Source: an uncultured Lachnospiraceae bacterium (GTDB lineage: Bacteria; Bacillota; Clostridia; Lachnospirales; Lachnospiraceae). Taken from it: 22,864 bases of DNA. The stretch lies in the NCBI GenBank assembly GCA_910577765.1, contig CAJTOV010000054.1, positions 1-22,864 on the forward strand, read 5' to 3'. Positions 15,183 to 22,864 of the stretch are shown piece by piece; position 1 is the stretch's first letter; every line of letters begins with the position of its first letter. The notes beneath the pieces were generated by a model, which was not told the origin of the DNA, ran no database searches, and worked only from the letters and a program-made list of their open reading frames with translations. A program made the position numbers and the translations under genes.

Positions 15183-16331
15183 ATGAAGATTACTGACGTA
15201 AAACTGGTTTTCGCGAAACATTACCTGTTTGTCCAGGTCTATACAGACGAAGGAATCGTGGGCCTGGGAGAGGCCGGCAACTGGGGGTATCTGGGTGCCA
15301 CGGCAGCAGCAGTGGAGAAATTTATCCCGTACCTGATTGGCAAAGATCCCTTCCGGATTGAAGATTTTAACCAGAATTTCTACCGGTCCGTCTATTTCCG
15401 GGGGTCTGTGATCATGAGTGCCATTTCGGCCATTGATATTGCCCTCTGGGACATAAAGGGAAAGAAGCTGGGCGTACCGGTCTATGAGCTTCTGGGCGGC
15501 CGGGTCCGGGATAAGATCCGGGTCTACGCTTCCCCCATGAGCAAGGCCATGGACCCGGAGTCTCTGACCAAAAGCTACCGGGAGCTGAAGGACCAGGGCT
15601 TTACCGCAGCCAAGATCTTTGTCAACGGCCCTGTCCGCAGTGCCAATGACGGCCGGGACGAGTTCTTCTCCGGCCGGGTGGAAGACGAGCTTGAGAAGGT
15701 CCGCATCTGCCGCCAGGCAGTGGGCAATGACTTTGATTTCATTCTGGAGGTTCACCGGGGCATGACCGTGCCGGAAGCCGTGGCCTTTGGCCGGGAGGTG
15801 GAAACGTACCGCCCCATGGTGCTGGAGGACCCCATCACCCCGGACAACATAGACTCCATGGCAGAGGTGGCTGCCAAAGTCCATGTGCCCATTGCCACCG
15901 GAGAGCGGTTCATTGACTTAAAAGAATTTGAAATGCTTCTGTCCCGCAGGGCGGCCCAGTATATCCGTCCGGACGTGTGCGCCGTAGGAGGCATCACCAC
16001 CAGCAAGAAGATCTGTGCCGTGGCGGAAGCCCACGATGTGCTGGTGATCCCCCACAATCCCCTGGGCCCTGTGTCCACGGCTGCCTGCTTACAGCTCTGT
16101 GCCTGCATTCCCAACCTGGGTATCCAGGAGCTGCCGGGCTTCTGCTTGAACGGGGCAGAGGATGCCATGGTAAAGGAGCCTCTGCGCTTTGAAAACGGCT
16201 GTATGGTGATCCCGGAGGCCCCGGGCATCGGCGTGGAGCTGGCAGAGGATGCTTCCCTGCGGTATCCGGCCAATGAGCGTGGAAGCAATGAGGCCAAACG
16301 GGCCTTTGACGGTTCTGTAAAGGACTGGTAA
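15183..16331 (+). CDS. Enolase-superfamily acid-sugar dehydratase (mandelate racemase/GalD-like)
   Basis: 382 residues. An N-terminal capping domain (about 1-120) with the family motif SAIDIALWDIKGK is followed by a (beta/alpha)7-beta barrel. Probable Mg2+ ligands: E189 (in FILEVHRG), E215 (LEDPI) and E241 (ATGER). Probable acid/base residues: H191 (E-x-H), the D264 (RPDV)/H291 (IPHNP) dyad, and E316 (ELPGF). The layout resembles galactonate/mannonate dehydratases, which remove water from aldonates to give 2-keto-3-deoxy acids. The first ligand is Glu in E-x-H where GalD/ManD enzymes usually have D-x-H. No aldolase or kinase for the keto-deoxy product is in the window. GAAAGGAG precedes the ATG, and a strong hairpin terminator follows. 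Confidence 0.85.
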   Translation: MKITDVKLVFAKHYLFVQVYTDEGIVGLGEAGNWGYLGATAAAVEKFIPYLIGKDPFRIEDFNQNFYRSVYFRGSVIMSAISAIDIALWDIKGKKLGVPVYELLGGRVRDKIRVYASPMSKAMDPESLTKSYRELKDQGFTAAKIFVNGPVRSANDGRDEFFSGRVEDELEKVRICRQAVGNDFDFILEVHRGMTVPEAVAFGREVETYRPMVLEDPITPDNIDSMAEVAAKVHVPIATGERFIDLKEFEMLLSRRAAQYIRPDVCAVGGITTSKKICAVAEAHDVLVIPHNPLGPVSTAACLQLCACIPNLGIQELPGFCLNGAEDAMVKEPLRFENGCMVIPEAPGIGVELAEDASLRYPANERGSNEAKRAFDGSVKDW

Positions 16332-16336
16332 TGGAA

Positions 16337-16390
16337 ATACCCTCCGTAAGCAGGGCGGATGTCCCCCTGCTTACGGAGGGTATGTTTTCT
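16337..16390 (+). terminator. Strong intrinsic terminator between convergent genes
   Basis: A perfect 19-bp stem (16337-16355 with 16365-16383, arms ATACCCTCCGTAAGCAGGG and its complement) has a 9-base loop and is followed by GTTTTCTT. It starts 6 bases after the dehydratase stop and ends just before the stop of the minus-strand gene, so it may serve both. Confidence 0.88.
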
Positions 16391-16400
16391 TCATGCCGGT

Positions 16401-17015
16401 TTACCGGATGGTTCCGGTGATCCGTATGCTTCCGCCGTCTTTGAACAGACCGGAACAGTTGTACTGCCAGGTCCCCTTTTCCAGGGGAATCTCCCTGGTC
16501 ATGTCCCCGGACTCTATGGTCATGCGCTGTTCCTTACCGCTGGGGTCAAATAAGAACAGGTCCACGGACCCGCCCCGGATATCCGAAGTAACCTTAAGAA
16601 CCAGGGTCTGGTGATCCTCTGCTTGGAAGGAGCCGGATTCTGCCAGGTTCTTCTGGCCGGCATGACTGGCTACGTTTATGGCCACATTTCCTTCCGGAAG
16701 GGCCGCAGCAGCGGTTTCCCGGGGAAGACTGCCGTCAGAAAGGACCTCCAGGGTATGGCCTTCCTTGTCATACCGGAGGGTATATCCAAGCTTTGCCAGC
16801 AGCTCCTCTGCCGGTGCGTACAAAACAGCCTCCGGCTCCTGCTCCATGGTAACCGAAACCAGGGACCTGTCAAGGGGCAGGGGCGTTCCGTTCAGGGTCA
16901 TGGCAGTACCGCTTAAAACAGCCGACTGTATCCCGGTTGCCGCAAACACCGTGGTGATCCCCAGGGTGCCGGTGACCAGTCCTGCTGCAAAGCTTTTTGC
17001 ATCCAGTATTTTCAT
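16401..17015 (-). CDS. Secreted stalk-domain (copper amine oxidase N-like) protein of unknown role
   Basis: 204 residues from the ATG at 17015, chosen because GGAAGGAGGAAAG lies just upstream on the minus strand; an in-frame ATG 15 codons earlier lacks such a site. An N-terminal hydrophobic segment (about 7-27, AAGLVTGTLGITTVFAA) looks like a signal peptide or anchor. Residues about 38-92 (LNGTPLPLDRSLVSV, AEELLAKLGYTLRYDKEG, TLEVL) follow the repeat called Cu_amine_oxidN1, a stalk domain common on clostridial surfaces with no catalytic activity. The C-terminal half is beta-rich (LVLKVTSDIRGGSVDLFLFDPSGKE, GTWQYNCSG), like a small carbohydrate- or envelope-facing domain. One Cys is in the C-terminal part. 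It is not in an operon; function unknown. Confidence 0.75.
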   Translation of the reverse strand: MKILDAKSFAAGLVTGTLGITTVFAATGIQSAVLSGTAMTLNGTPLPLDRSLVSVTMEQEPEAVLYAPAEELLAKLGYTLRYDKEGHTLEVLSDGSLPRETAAAALPEGNVAINVASHAGQKNLAESGSFQAEDHQTLVLKVTSDIRGGSVDLFLFDPSGKEQRMTIESGDMTREIPLEKGTWQYNCSGLFKDGGSIRITGTIR

Positions 17016-17046
17016 TTTGTCTTTCCTCCTTCCATTCATATGGTTA

Positions 17047-17075
17047 AGTATACTGCTCATTCATGTAAAAAGCAA
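17047..17075 (-). promoter_or_regulatory. Candidate promoter of the stalk-domain protein gene
   Basis: On the minus strand TTGCTT (17075-17070) and TATACT (17052-17047, 5 of 6) are 17 bases apart, giving a leader of about 25 bases before the ATG at 17015. Confidence 0.5.
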
Positions 17076-17135
17076 TCCTCCTGCAGCCTTCCTGTGTGCC
17101 TTAATACAATCTTAACGCCAGAACCATTACATTAA

Positions 17136-17164
17136 TACACATTTCACGTCTCCTGGCCCATAAT
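17136..17164 (+). promoter_or_regulatory. Weak candidate promoter of the ktr genes
   Basis: TACACA (17136-17141) and CATAAT (17159-17164, 5 of 6) are 17 bases apart, about 90 bases before the ktrB start. I looked here for a ydaO-type c-di-AMP riboswitch, often found before ktr genes, and could not recognise one. Confidence 0.3.
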
Positions 17165-17251
17165 AAAATTATAGTAAACGGCAAATGATTCTGCTGTTTT
17201 CCATACCCTTCGGGAAATGGACACGATTTATAACTGATTGGGGAGGTATTT

Positions 17252-18583
17252 ATGGGAGGAATGGTCCGGCGTCTGTCTTCGTCACAAATCATCATTCTGG
17301 GCTTTGCTGCCGTGATTCTGGCCGGAAGCCTGCTTCTGATGCTGCCGGCAGCTACCTGCGACGGTCAGGGGGCAGTCTTCGGGGATGCCCTTTTTACGGC
17401 CACCTCGGCGGTTTGCGTCACCGGACTTGTGGTCCAGGACACGGCCACCTACTGGACGTTCTTTGGCCAGGGGGTAATCCTGGTTCTGATCCAGATCGGC
17501 GGTATGGGCGTGGTGACCATGGCTGTGGCCATTGTCATCCTGTCAGGAAAAAAGATCAGTTTAAAGCAGCGCAGTACCATGCAGGAGGCTATCTCCGCAC
17601 ACAAGGTAGGGGGAATTGTGAGCCTGACAGGCTTTATCATCCGCATGACGCTGGTCTTTGAGCTGGCAGGAGCTCTGGTAATGGCGCCTGCTTTCTGCCG
17701 GGAACTGGGCATGGCCAGGGGACTGTGGTACGCCCTGTTCCATTCCATATCCGCCTTCTGCAACGCAGGCTTTGACCTGATGGGAATCCGGAGCCCCTAT
17801 TCCTCCCTGACCTGTTTTGTGGAAGATCCATGGATCAATACGGCAGTTGTTGCCATGATTGTCATCGGCGGCATCGGCTTTCTCACCTGGGAGGATATGG
17901 GGTGCCATAAGTTCCAGGTAAGGAGATACCGGATGCAGACCAAGGTGATTCTGGCCACAACCCTGTGGCTGATCCTGATTCCGGCTTTGTATTTTTTCTT
18001 TTTTGAATTTGCGGATGTACCCATGGCACGGCGGATCTGGGGTTCCCTGTTCCAGTCGGTGACACCCAGAACCGCAGGATTCAACACCATGGACTTAAAC
18101 CTGCTCAGTGAGACGGGAGTGGGAATCCTGATGCTTCTGATGCTGGTGGGAGGGTCTCCGGGCTCTACTGCCGGAGGGATGAAGACCACCACCCTGGCAG
18201 TGCTTCTGTCCACGGGAATCTCCGTATTCCGTCACAAGGAACACACCCATTTCTATGGCCGCAGGATCGACCCGGACACCATCCGCAACGCGGTGACCAT
18301 CCTGACTTTGTATATGGCCTTGTTTCTGGCAGGCGGGTTTGTCATAAGCCGGGTAGAAGAGCTTCCCCTTCTGGACTGCCTTTTTGAGACTGCCTCGGCA
18401 GTGGCCACAGTGGGGCTGACCCTGGGCATCACCCCTGGTCTGGGACCGGTATCTCGGGGGATTCTGATTGCACTGATGTACATAGGACGGGTGGGAGGCC
18501 TGACCCTGATCTTCGCGGCGCTGGCCGGAAGACGCCAGGGCAACACGGCCAGACTGCCCCAGGAGAAACTGATGGTTGGATAG
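17252..18583 (+). CDS. ktrB: Potassium uptake channel subunit, KtrB/TrkH family
   Basis: 443 residues, normal for KtrB. Four membrane-pore-membrane repeats, each with its selectivity-filter region: TSAVCVTGL (51-59), SISAFCNAGFD (165-175), SVTPRTAGFN (269-278) and TASAVATVGLT (380-390), all keeping the key Gly. A Gly/Ser-rich gating segment (GGSPGSTAGGMKTTT) in the third repeat matches the KtrB intramembrane loop. It moves K+ across the membrane, probably Na+-coupled, gated by the KtrA ring. GGGGAGG lies 7 bases before the ATG; a second ATG three codons on is an alternative. It is followed after 81 bases by ktrA and then kdpDE. Confidence 0.92.
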   Translation: MGGMVRRLSSSQIIILGFAAVILAGSLLLMLPAATCDGQGAVFGDALFTATSAVCVTGLVVQDTATYWTFFGQGVILVLIQIGGMGVVTMAVAIVILSGKKISLKQRSTMQEAISAHKVGGIVSLTGFIIRMTLVFELAGALVMAPAFCRELGMARGLWYALFHSISAFCNAGFDLMGIRSPYSSLTCFVEDPWINTAVVAMIVIGGIGFLTWEDMGCHKFQVRRYRMQTKVILATTLWLILIPALYFFFFEFADVPMARRIWGSLFQSVTPRTAGFNTMDLNLLSETGVGILMLLMLVGGSPGSTAGGMKTTTLAVLLSTGISVFRHKEHTHFYGRRIDPDTIRNAVTILTLYMALFLAGGFVISRVEELPLLDCLFETASAVATVGLTLGITPGLGPVSRGILIALMYIGRVGGLTLIFAALAGRRQGNTARLPQEKLMVG

Positions 18584-18648
18584 GAACGGATACAGAACAG
18601 CCGGACTGCCTGGAAAAAGGCCGCCGGGCTGAAGCGTATGCATACAGA

Positions 18649-18656
18649 AAAGGAGG
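18649..18656 (+). promoter_or_regulatory. Ribosome binding site choosing the ktrA start
   Basis: AAAGGAGG ends 8 bases before ATG 18665 and lies inside the frame of the upstream ATG at 18638, so translation should begin at 18665. Confidence 0.75.
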
Positions 18657-18664
18657 CTGACATA

Positions 18665-19312
18665 ATGAAAAATATCTTACTGATCGGACTTGGAAGATTC
18701 GGAAGACACATTGCCATGCGGCTCAATGACCTGCACCACCAGGTCATGGCCGTGGATATAGACGAGGAGCGGGTCAATTCCGCCCTGGCCTATGTGACCA
18801 GCGCCCAGATCGGTGACAGCACCAATGAGGAGTTTATCTCATCCCTGGGCATCGCCAATTTTGACGTATGTATCGTGGCTATCGGGGAAAGCTTCCAGAA
18901 TTCCCTGGAGACCACATCCCTTTTAAAGGAACTGGGGGCAAAGAAGGTCATTGCCAGGGCCTCACGGGGCATCCAGGAGAAATTCCTTATGCGCAACGGC
19001 GCCGACGAAGTGGTCTATCCGGAAAAGCAGCTTGCCTCCTGGACAGCCACCCGCTGTTCCTCGGAACACATCCTGGATTACATTGAGCTGGATAAAGACT
19101 ATTCCATCTTCGAGCTGTCTATTCCCGCGGACTGGAATCACAAGACCATTCTCCAGCTGGACATCCGCCGCAAATACGGCATCAATGTCCTGGGAGTCCG
19201 GGACCACGGAAGGCTGAACATGAACGTTATCCCGGATATGGAACTGACCGGAGACCAGTCCATCCTGGTACTGGGTATGCAGAAAGCGGTCCAGAAATGC
19301 TTTCACATTTAA
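18665..19312 (+). CDS. ktrA: Ktr potassium channel regulatory subunit, KtrA/TrkA (RCK) family
   Basis: 215 residues, standard KtrA size. RCK_N Rossmann domain with GLGRFG (8-13) and acidic AVDIDEERV for nucleotide binding, then RCK_C (about 135-215). It forms an octameric ring under KtrB that gates K+ uptake in response to ATP/ADP. The RCK_C domain of several Firmicute KtrA proteins binds c-di-AMP; whether this one does cannot be read. It is cytoplasmic. A 99-base gap separates it from kdpD. Confidence 0.92.
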   Translation: MKNILLIGLGRFGRHIAMRLNDLHHQVMAVDIDEERVNSALAYVTSAQIGDSTNEEFISSLGIANFDVCIVAIGESFQNSLETTSLLKELGAKKVIARASRGIQEKFLMRNGADEVVYPEKQLASWTATRCSSEHILDYIELDKDYSIFELSIPADWNHKTILQLDIRRKYGINVLGVRDHGRLNMNVIPDMELTGDQSILVLGMQKAVQKCFHI

Positions 19313-19411
19313 GATTTCTATTCCCTGTTTCCTGCTTTTGTGGTAAACTGTAACCGTTCAGCCGGAGCTGGACAGTCATGATTTCCAGAACCCAGAAGGG
19401 AAGTGAAGGCT

Positions 19412-22078
19412 GTGGAGCAGAGCCGTAAAGGACATCTGAAGATATATTTCAGCTATGCCGAAAGCATCGGAAAGACCCTTGCCATGCTAAAGGATGCCAG
19501 GCGGGCCGGGTCCCGGGGAGTGGATGTGGTGGCCGGGTATATTTCCCCCGGCATTTCCCGGGAAGCCCTGGTCCTGCTGGAAGGGATCGAGCAGCTGGAA
19601 CCTGGGCCGGAAGACATACAGGGCAGGAAGGAAAACAGCCAGGAGGAATTCCACCTGGACCGGGCCTTAGAGCGCAGGCCTGACCTGATCCTGGTGGATG
19701 AGCTGGCCCATTCCAATCCTCCTGGCAGCCGCCACCGCAGGCGGTATCAGGATATTCATGAACTGCTCCAGGCCGGCATTGACGTGTATACCACCGTCAA
19801 TGTGGCCAATCTGGAAAGCCTTCACGATACGGTTACCGCCATCACCGGCATCACTGCCTGGGACCGGATTCCCGATTCGGTCTTTGACCAGGCGGACCAG
19901 GTGGAGCTGATCGACATCGAACCCCAGGAGCTTCTGAAACGCCTACGGGAATCCGACACCGCCGATTCCCTTCTGACGGCCCAGCAGCTGACAGCCCTGC
20001 GGGAGGTGGCTCTGCGCCGCTGCGCAGACCGGGTGAAACGTCTGGCCGGGCCCGGACAGAAAAGCAGTTTCCATACGGATGAGCACATACTGGTCTGCCT
20101 TTCCTCCGCCCCCTCCAATGCCAGAATTATCCGCACCGCCGCCAGAATGGCAGGTGCTTTCAGCAGCCAGTTTACGGCCCTGTTCGTGGAAACCCCGGAT
20201 TTTAAGGCAGCATCTGCCGGAGACCGGCAGCGGCTTCGGGACAACCAGAGTCTGGCAGAGCAGCTGGGTGCCCAGATCGAGACGGTCTACGGGGAGGATG
20301 TGGCCTACCAGATCGCAGAGTTTGCCCGTCTCTCCGGCATCACCCGGATCGTCCTGGGGCAGAGCAGTGTTGCCCGGAAGCGCCTGTTTGGGAAAATGCC
20401 CCTGACCGGGCAGCTGATATCCTATGTGCCGGAGATGGATATCCACATCATTCCGGACCAGGGCGCAGACACCTCCTACCAGCCCAGAAAGGCAGCGGAC
20501 CGGCGTCTGTCCGGTATTGTGATGAATACGGCCTGGAGTGTGTGCATCCTGTCCGGGGCTACCCTGCTGAGTCTGGGCTTTTACCGGCTTGGGTTTACGG
20601 AGGCCAATATTATCATGGTCTATATCCTGGGAGTGCTTTTGACCTCCACGGCCACTTCCCACCAGATATACAGCCTGGTTTCCTCCATTGCCAGCGTGTT
20701 TATCTTTAATTTCCTGTTTACCCACCCGCGGTTTTCCCTGACCGCCTATGCCACCGGGTATCCGGTGACCTTTGTGGTGATGTTTGTCACGGCCTATATT
20801 ACCGGTACCTTTGCCATCCGCTACAAGGACCAGGCAGGCCAGTCGGCCAGGGTGGCCTACAGAACCAAGATTCTCTTTGATACGGACAAGCTTCTGTCCA
20901 GGGCCGGCAGCCGGGAGGAAATCCTCCACGCCACAGCCGGGCAGATCATGAAACTGCTGAACCGGAACCTGGTGATTTTCGACAATCTGGAGGGGGAGCT
21001 TTCTGCCCCCAGGCTGTTCTGTCCCGGAAGCAGCCAGAAACAGCCCCGGGGCTGGAACCGGCCCCCTGGCCCGGAGCCGGGTTCCGGCCCGGACCAGTCC
21101 TATGACCTGGAAAAAGAAGGCCCCACCGCCCGGTGGGTCCTCCACAACAACCACGTTGCAGGCGCCACCACAGACACCTTGTCCGATTCCCGGTATCTGT
21201 ATCTGGCCCTGCGGGTCAATGAACGGGTCTATGGAGTGGTGGGCATTGAGGCGGAGCACCGTCCCCTGGAAGCCACGGAATACGGCATCCTGCTGTCCAT
21301 TCTGGGGGAATGCGCCCTGGCCCTGGAAAACGAAAAAAACGTCCGGGAGAAAGAGGCTGCCGCGGTTCTGGCCGAAAGCGAGCAGCTGCGGGCCAACCTG
21401 CTGCGGACCATTTCCCATGACCTGCGGACTCCCCTGACCACCATCTCCGGCAATGCCAGCAACCTGTTATGCCACGGCAGCAGCTTTGATGATGAAACAC
21501 GGCAGCAGATTTATTCGGATATCTACGACGATTCCATGTGGCTTACCAGTCTGGTGGAGAACCTGCTGTATGCCACCCGGATCGAGGAAGGACGTATGAC
21601 GCTCCACACCTCCCCGGAGCTGCTGGGCGACCTGGTGGAAGAGGCCATGAACCACATCCGCCGCAAGGCAGAACGGCACCGGCTTTCGGTGGTCAGTGAC
21701 CAGAACCTGCTTCTGGTGCAGGCCGACGCCAGACTGGTGGTCCAGGTAATTGTAAATCTTGTGGACAATGCCCTGAAATATACGGAGCCCGGTTCCACGG
21801 TGGTGGTTACCACCTGCATCTGCGGGGACATGGCACAGGTGTCCGTAGCAGACAACGGAAGCGGAATCCCGGACCAGGAGAAGGAGAAAATCTTCGACAA
21901 ATTCTACTGCGGAACCAGCAAAATTGCCGATAACCGCAGGAGTATTGGTCTTGGTCTCTATCTGTGCAGGGCCATTGCCGAGGCCCACAAAGGGTCCATC
22001 CAGGTGACGGACAACCAGCCCCAGGGAGCCCTGTTCTCCTTCCTGCTTCCCCTTCAGGAGGTGATTGCATATGAATAA
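19412..22078 (+). CDS. kdpD: KdpD-type sensor histidine kinase
   Basis: 888 residues from GTG 19412 (GAAGGGAAG upstream); GTG 19403 is possible but only 2 bases from the same site. Order: KdpD N-terminal domain (about 7-215) with Walker A-like FSYAESIGKT and Walker B ILVDELAHSNPPGSRH; universal-stress-protein domain (about 225-345); DUF4118 four-helix membrane part (about 365-473); GAF-like region (about 480-640); HisKA with phosphoacceptor H669 (TISHDLRTPLT); HATPase_c with N786 (DNALKY), DNGSGI from 814 and SIGLGLYL around 846. Odd: in Walker A the first Gly is Ser14 and PG is replaced by ES, while GKT (20-22) is kept. Family role: senses low K+ or turgor and phosphorylates KdpE. No kdpFABC is present, and ktrBA are immediately upstream. 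Confidence 0.92.
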   Translation: MEQSRKGHLKIYFSYAESIGKTLAMLKDARRAGSRGVDVVAGYISPGISREALVLLEGIEQLEPGPEDIQGRKENSQEEFHLDRALERRPDLILVDELAHSNPPGSRHRRRYQDIHELLQAGIDVYTTVNVANLESLHDTVTAITGITAWDRIPDSVFDQADQVELIDIEPQELLKRLRESDTADSLLTAQQLTALREVALRRCADRVKRLAGPGQKSSFHTDEHILVCLSSAPSNARIIRTAARMAGAFSSQFTALFVETPDFKAASAGDRQRLRDNQSLAEQLGAQIETVYGEDVAYQIAEFARLSGITRIVLGQSSVARKRLFGKMPLTGQLISYVPEMDIHIIPDQGADTSYQPRKAADRRLSGIVMNTAWSVCILSGATLLSLGFYRLGFTEANIIMVYILGVLLTSTATSHQIYSLVSSIASVFIFNFLFTHPRFSLTAYATGYPVTFVVMFVTAYITGTFAIRYKDQAGQSARVAYRTKILFDTDKLLSRAGSREEILHATAGQIMKLLNRNLVIFDNLEGELSAPRLFCPGSSQKQPRGWNRPPGPEPGSGPDQSYDLEKEGPTARWVLHNNHVAGATTDTLSDSRYLYLALRVNERVYGVVGIEAEHRPLEATEYGILLSILGECALALENEKNVREKEAAAVLAESEQLRANLLRTISHDLRTPLTTISGNASNLLCHGSSFDDETRQQIYSDIYDDSMWLTSLVENLLYATRIEEGRMTLHTSPELLGDLVEEAMNHIRRKAERHRLSVVSDQNLLLVQADARLVVQVIVNLVDNALKYTEPGSTVVVTTCICGDMAQVSVADNGSGIPDQEKEKIFDKFYCGTSKIADNRRSIGLGLYLCRAIAEAHKGSIQVTDNQPQGALFSFLLPLQEVIAYE
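22056..22064 (+). promoter_or_regulatory. Ribosome binding site of kdpE inside kdpD
   Basis: AGGAGGTGA, a nearly full match to the anti-Shine-Dalgarno, lies 6 bases before ATG 22071 within the last kdpD codons. It favours this ATG over the in-frame TTG at 22065. Confidence 0.8.
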
Positions 22079-22772
22079 ATTCCAGATTCTGGTGGTGGAG
22101 GATGACCCGCCTGTGCGCAACCTGATTACCACCACCTTAAAAGCCCATGACTACCGCTTTACCGTGGCGGCCAACGGAAAGACAGCCGTCATGGAGGCAG
22201 CCTCCCACAACCCGGATGTGATCCTGCTGGATCTGGGACTGCCGGACATGGACGGGGTGGAGGTGATCCGGCGAATCCGCAACTGGTCCCATGTGCCGGT
22301 GATCGTCATCAGTGCCAGAAGCGAGGACAGTGACAAAATCGATGCCCTGGACGCAGGGGCAGACGACTACCTGACCAAACCCTTTTCCGTGGAAGAGCTG
22401 CTGGCCAGGCTGCGGGTCACCCAGCGCCGTCTTGCCCTGATGCAGGGCAGCGGCCAGCAGGCTGTGTATGTCAACGGCCAGCTGCGGATCGACTACGCCG
22501 CAGGCTGTGCCTTCCTGGGAGAGGAGGAAATGCACCTGACCCCAATGGAATACCGGCTGCTCTGCCTGCTGGCCCAGAACACCGGGAAGGTACTGACCCA
22601 CAAGTTCATTACCCAGAGTGTGTGGGGCAGCTGCTGGGAAAAGGATGTGGGGTCTCTCCGGGTGTTTATGGCCACCCTGCGCCGGAAGCTGGAGAAGCCG
22701 TCCGGGTCCCACCAGTATATCCAGACCCATATCGGGGTGGGATACCGGATGGTGAAGGTAACGGAGGAGTGA
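22071..22772 (+). CDS. kdpE: KdpE-type response regulator (OmpR/PhoB family)
   Basis: 233 residues. Receiver domain (1-120) with D11/D12, phosphoacceptor D54 in LLDLGLPDMDG and conserved Lys in DDYLTKPF; winged-helix DNA-binding domain (about 130-230) with LTPMEYRLLCLLAQNTGKVLT and HIGVGYRM. Partner of the kinase encoded just upstream, whose gene it overlaps by 8 bases. The usual target is the kdpFABC promoter; here the nearest K+ genes are ktrBA, so they are plausible targets. An intrinsic terminator follows directly. Confidence 0.93.
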   Translation: MNKFQILVVEDDPPVRNLITTTLKAHDYRFTVAANGKTAVMEAASHNPDVILLDLGLPDMDGVEVIRRIRNWSHVPVIVISARSEDSDKIDALDAGADDYLTKPFSVEELLARLRVTQRRLALMQGSGQQAVYVNGQLRIDYAAGCAFLGEEEMHLTPMEYRLLCLLAQNTGKVLTHKFITQSVWGSCWEKDVGSLRVFMATLRRKLEKPSGSHQYIQTHIGVGYRMVKVTEE

Positions 22773-22775
22773 GAG

Positions 22776-22806
22776 ATGGGGCGATCGCCGGATCACCCCA
22801 TTTTTA
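22776..22806 (+). terminator. Intrinsic terminator after kdpE
   Basis: ATGGGGCGATC (22776-22786) pairs with GATCACCCCAT (22791-22801), one mismatch, GCCG loop, followed by TTTTA. It starts 3 bases after the kdpE stop, so genes downstream are probably a separate transcription unit. Confidence 0.8.
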
Positions 22807-22864
22807 TGCTGGTTACAGTTCACGGGGCGGGGAAAACTGGACGAAAACAGACGTCAAGCTGGCT

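Noticed and set aside
17076..17251. ydaO-type c-di-AMP riboswitch before ktrB
   Set aside because: The region is short and I could not find the conserved riboswitch core sequences or paired stems.
19943..21418. Long minus-strand open frame (491 codons) opposite kdpD
   Set aside because: It is antisense to conserved kdpD domains, with no motif or ribosome binding site; composition is that of a shadow frame.

Overview
The window (22,864 bases, GC-rich, roughly 58-60% by eye) reads as chromosomal DNA of a clostridial Firmicute, most likely a GC-rich gut Lachnospiraceae relative. The evidence is strong AGGAGG ribosome binding sites, lipoproteins with Ala/Pro/Thr-rich linkers, a YesM/YesN-type two-component system beside a periplasmic-type binding protein, a KtrAB-KdpDE potassium cluster, and a collagen-like Gly-X-Y protein of the kind found on clostridial and bacillus spores or cell surfaces. 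I see no rRNA, tRNA, CRISPR array, insertion sequence or phage gene.

Layout. (1) 1-1116: 3' part of a collagen-like protein gene whose start lies outside the window, followed by a perfect hairpin. (2) 1173-1620: about 450 bases with no convincing gene, ending in a candidate promoter. (3) 1621-5933: three-gene signalling operon on + (membrane-anchored sugar-type binding protein, YesM-like histidine kinase, YesN-like AraC response regulator). (4) 5958-6056: long imperfect hairpin plus T-run separating this operon from the next. (5) 6115-10950: complete LIV/HAAT-type ABC importer (two permeases, two ATPases, one lipoprotein binding protein), then an intrinsic terminator and a second, paralogous binding protein (11154-12488). 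(6) 12528-13475 on -: an AraC regulator divergent from an SLC13-type permease plus enolase-superfamily acid-sugar dehydratase operon (13878-16331). The intergenic region holds three copies of one motif, placed over the regulator's own start and over the -35 position of the permease promoter. (7) 16401-17015 on -: secreted stalk-domain protein. (8) 17252-19312: KtrB and KtrA potassium uptake. (9) 19412-22772: KdpD and KdpE overlapping by 8 bases, closed by an intrinsic terminator. No kdpFABC genes are present.

How it fits together. Regions 3-5 look like a sense-and-import unit: an extracytoplasmic binding protein probably presents a ligand to the kinase, which phosphorylates the AraC-type regulator, and the importer is its likely target. 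The importer is of the branched-chain amino acid family by homology only; its real substrate cannot be read from sequence. Region 6 looks like a self-contained carboxylate or acid-sugar uptake and dehydration module under its own AraC regulator. Regions 8-9 look like K+ homeostasis in which KdpDE is linked to a Ktr system rather than to the Kdp ATPase.

The best candidates for something not routinely described are the three-copy motif switch at 13496-13702, the pairing of a sugar-type binding protein/YesMN sensor with a HAAT importer, the tandem diverged binding proteins, and the Kdp-free KdpDE with an altered Walker A and a near-match to the c-di-AMP-binding motif of KdpD.
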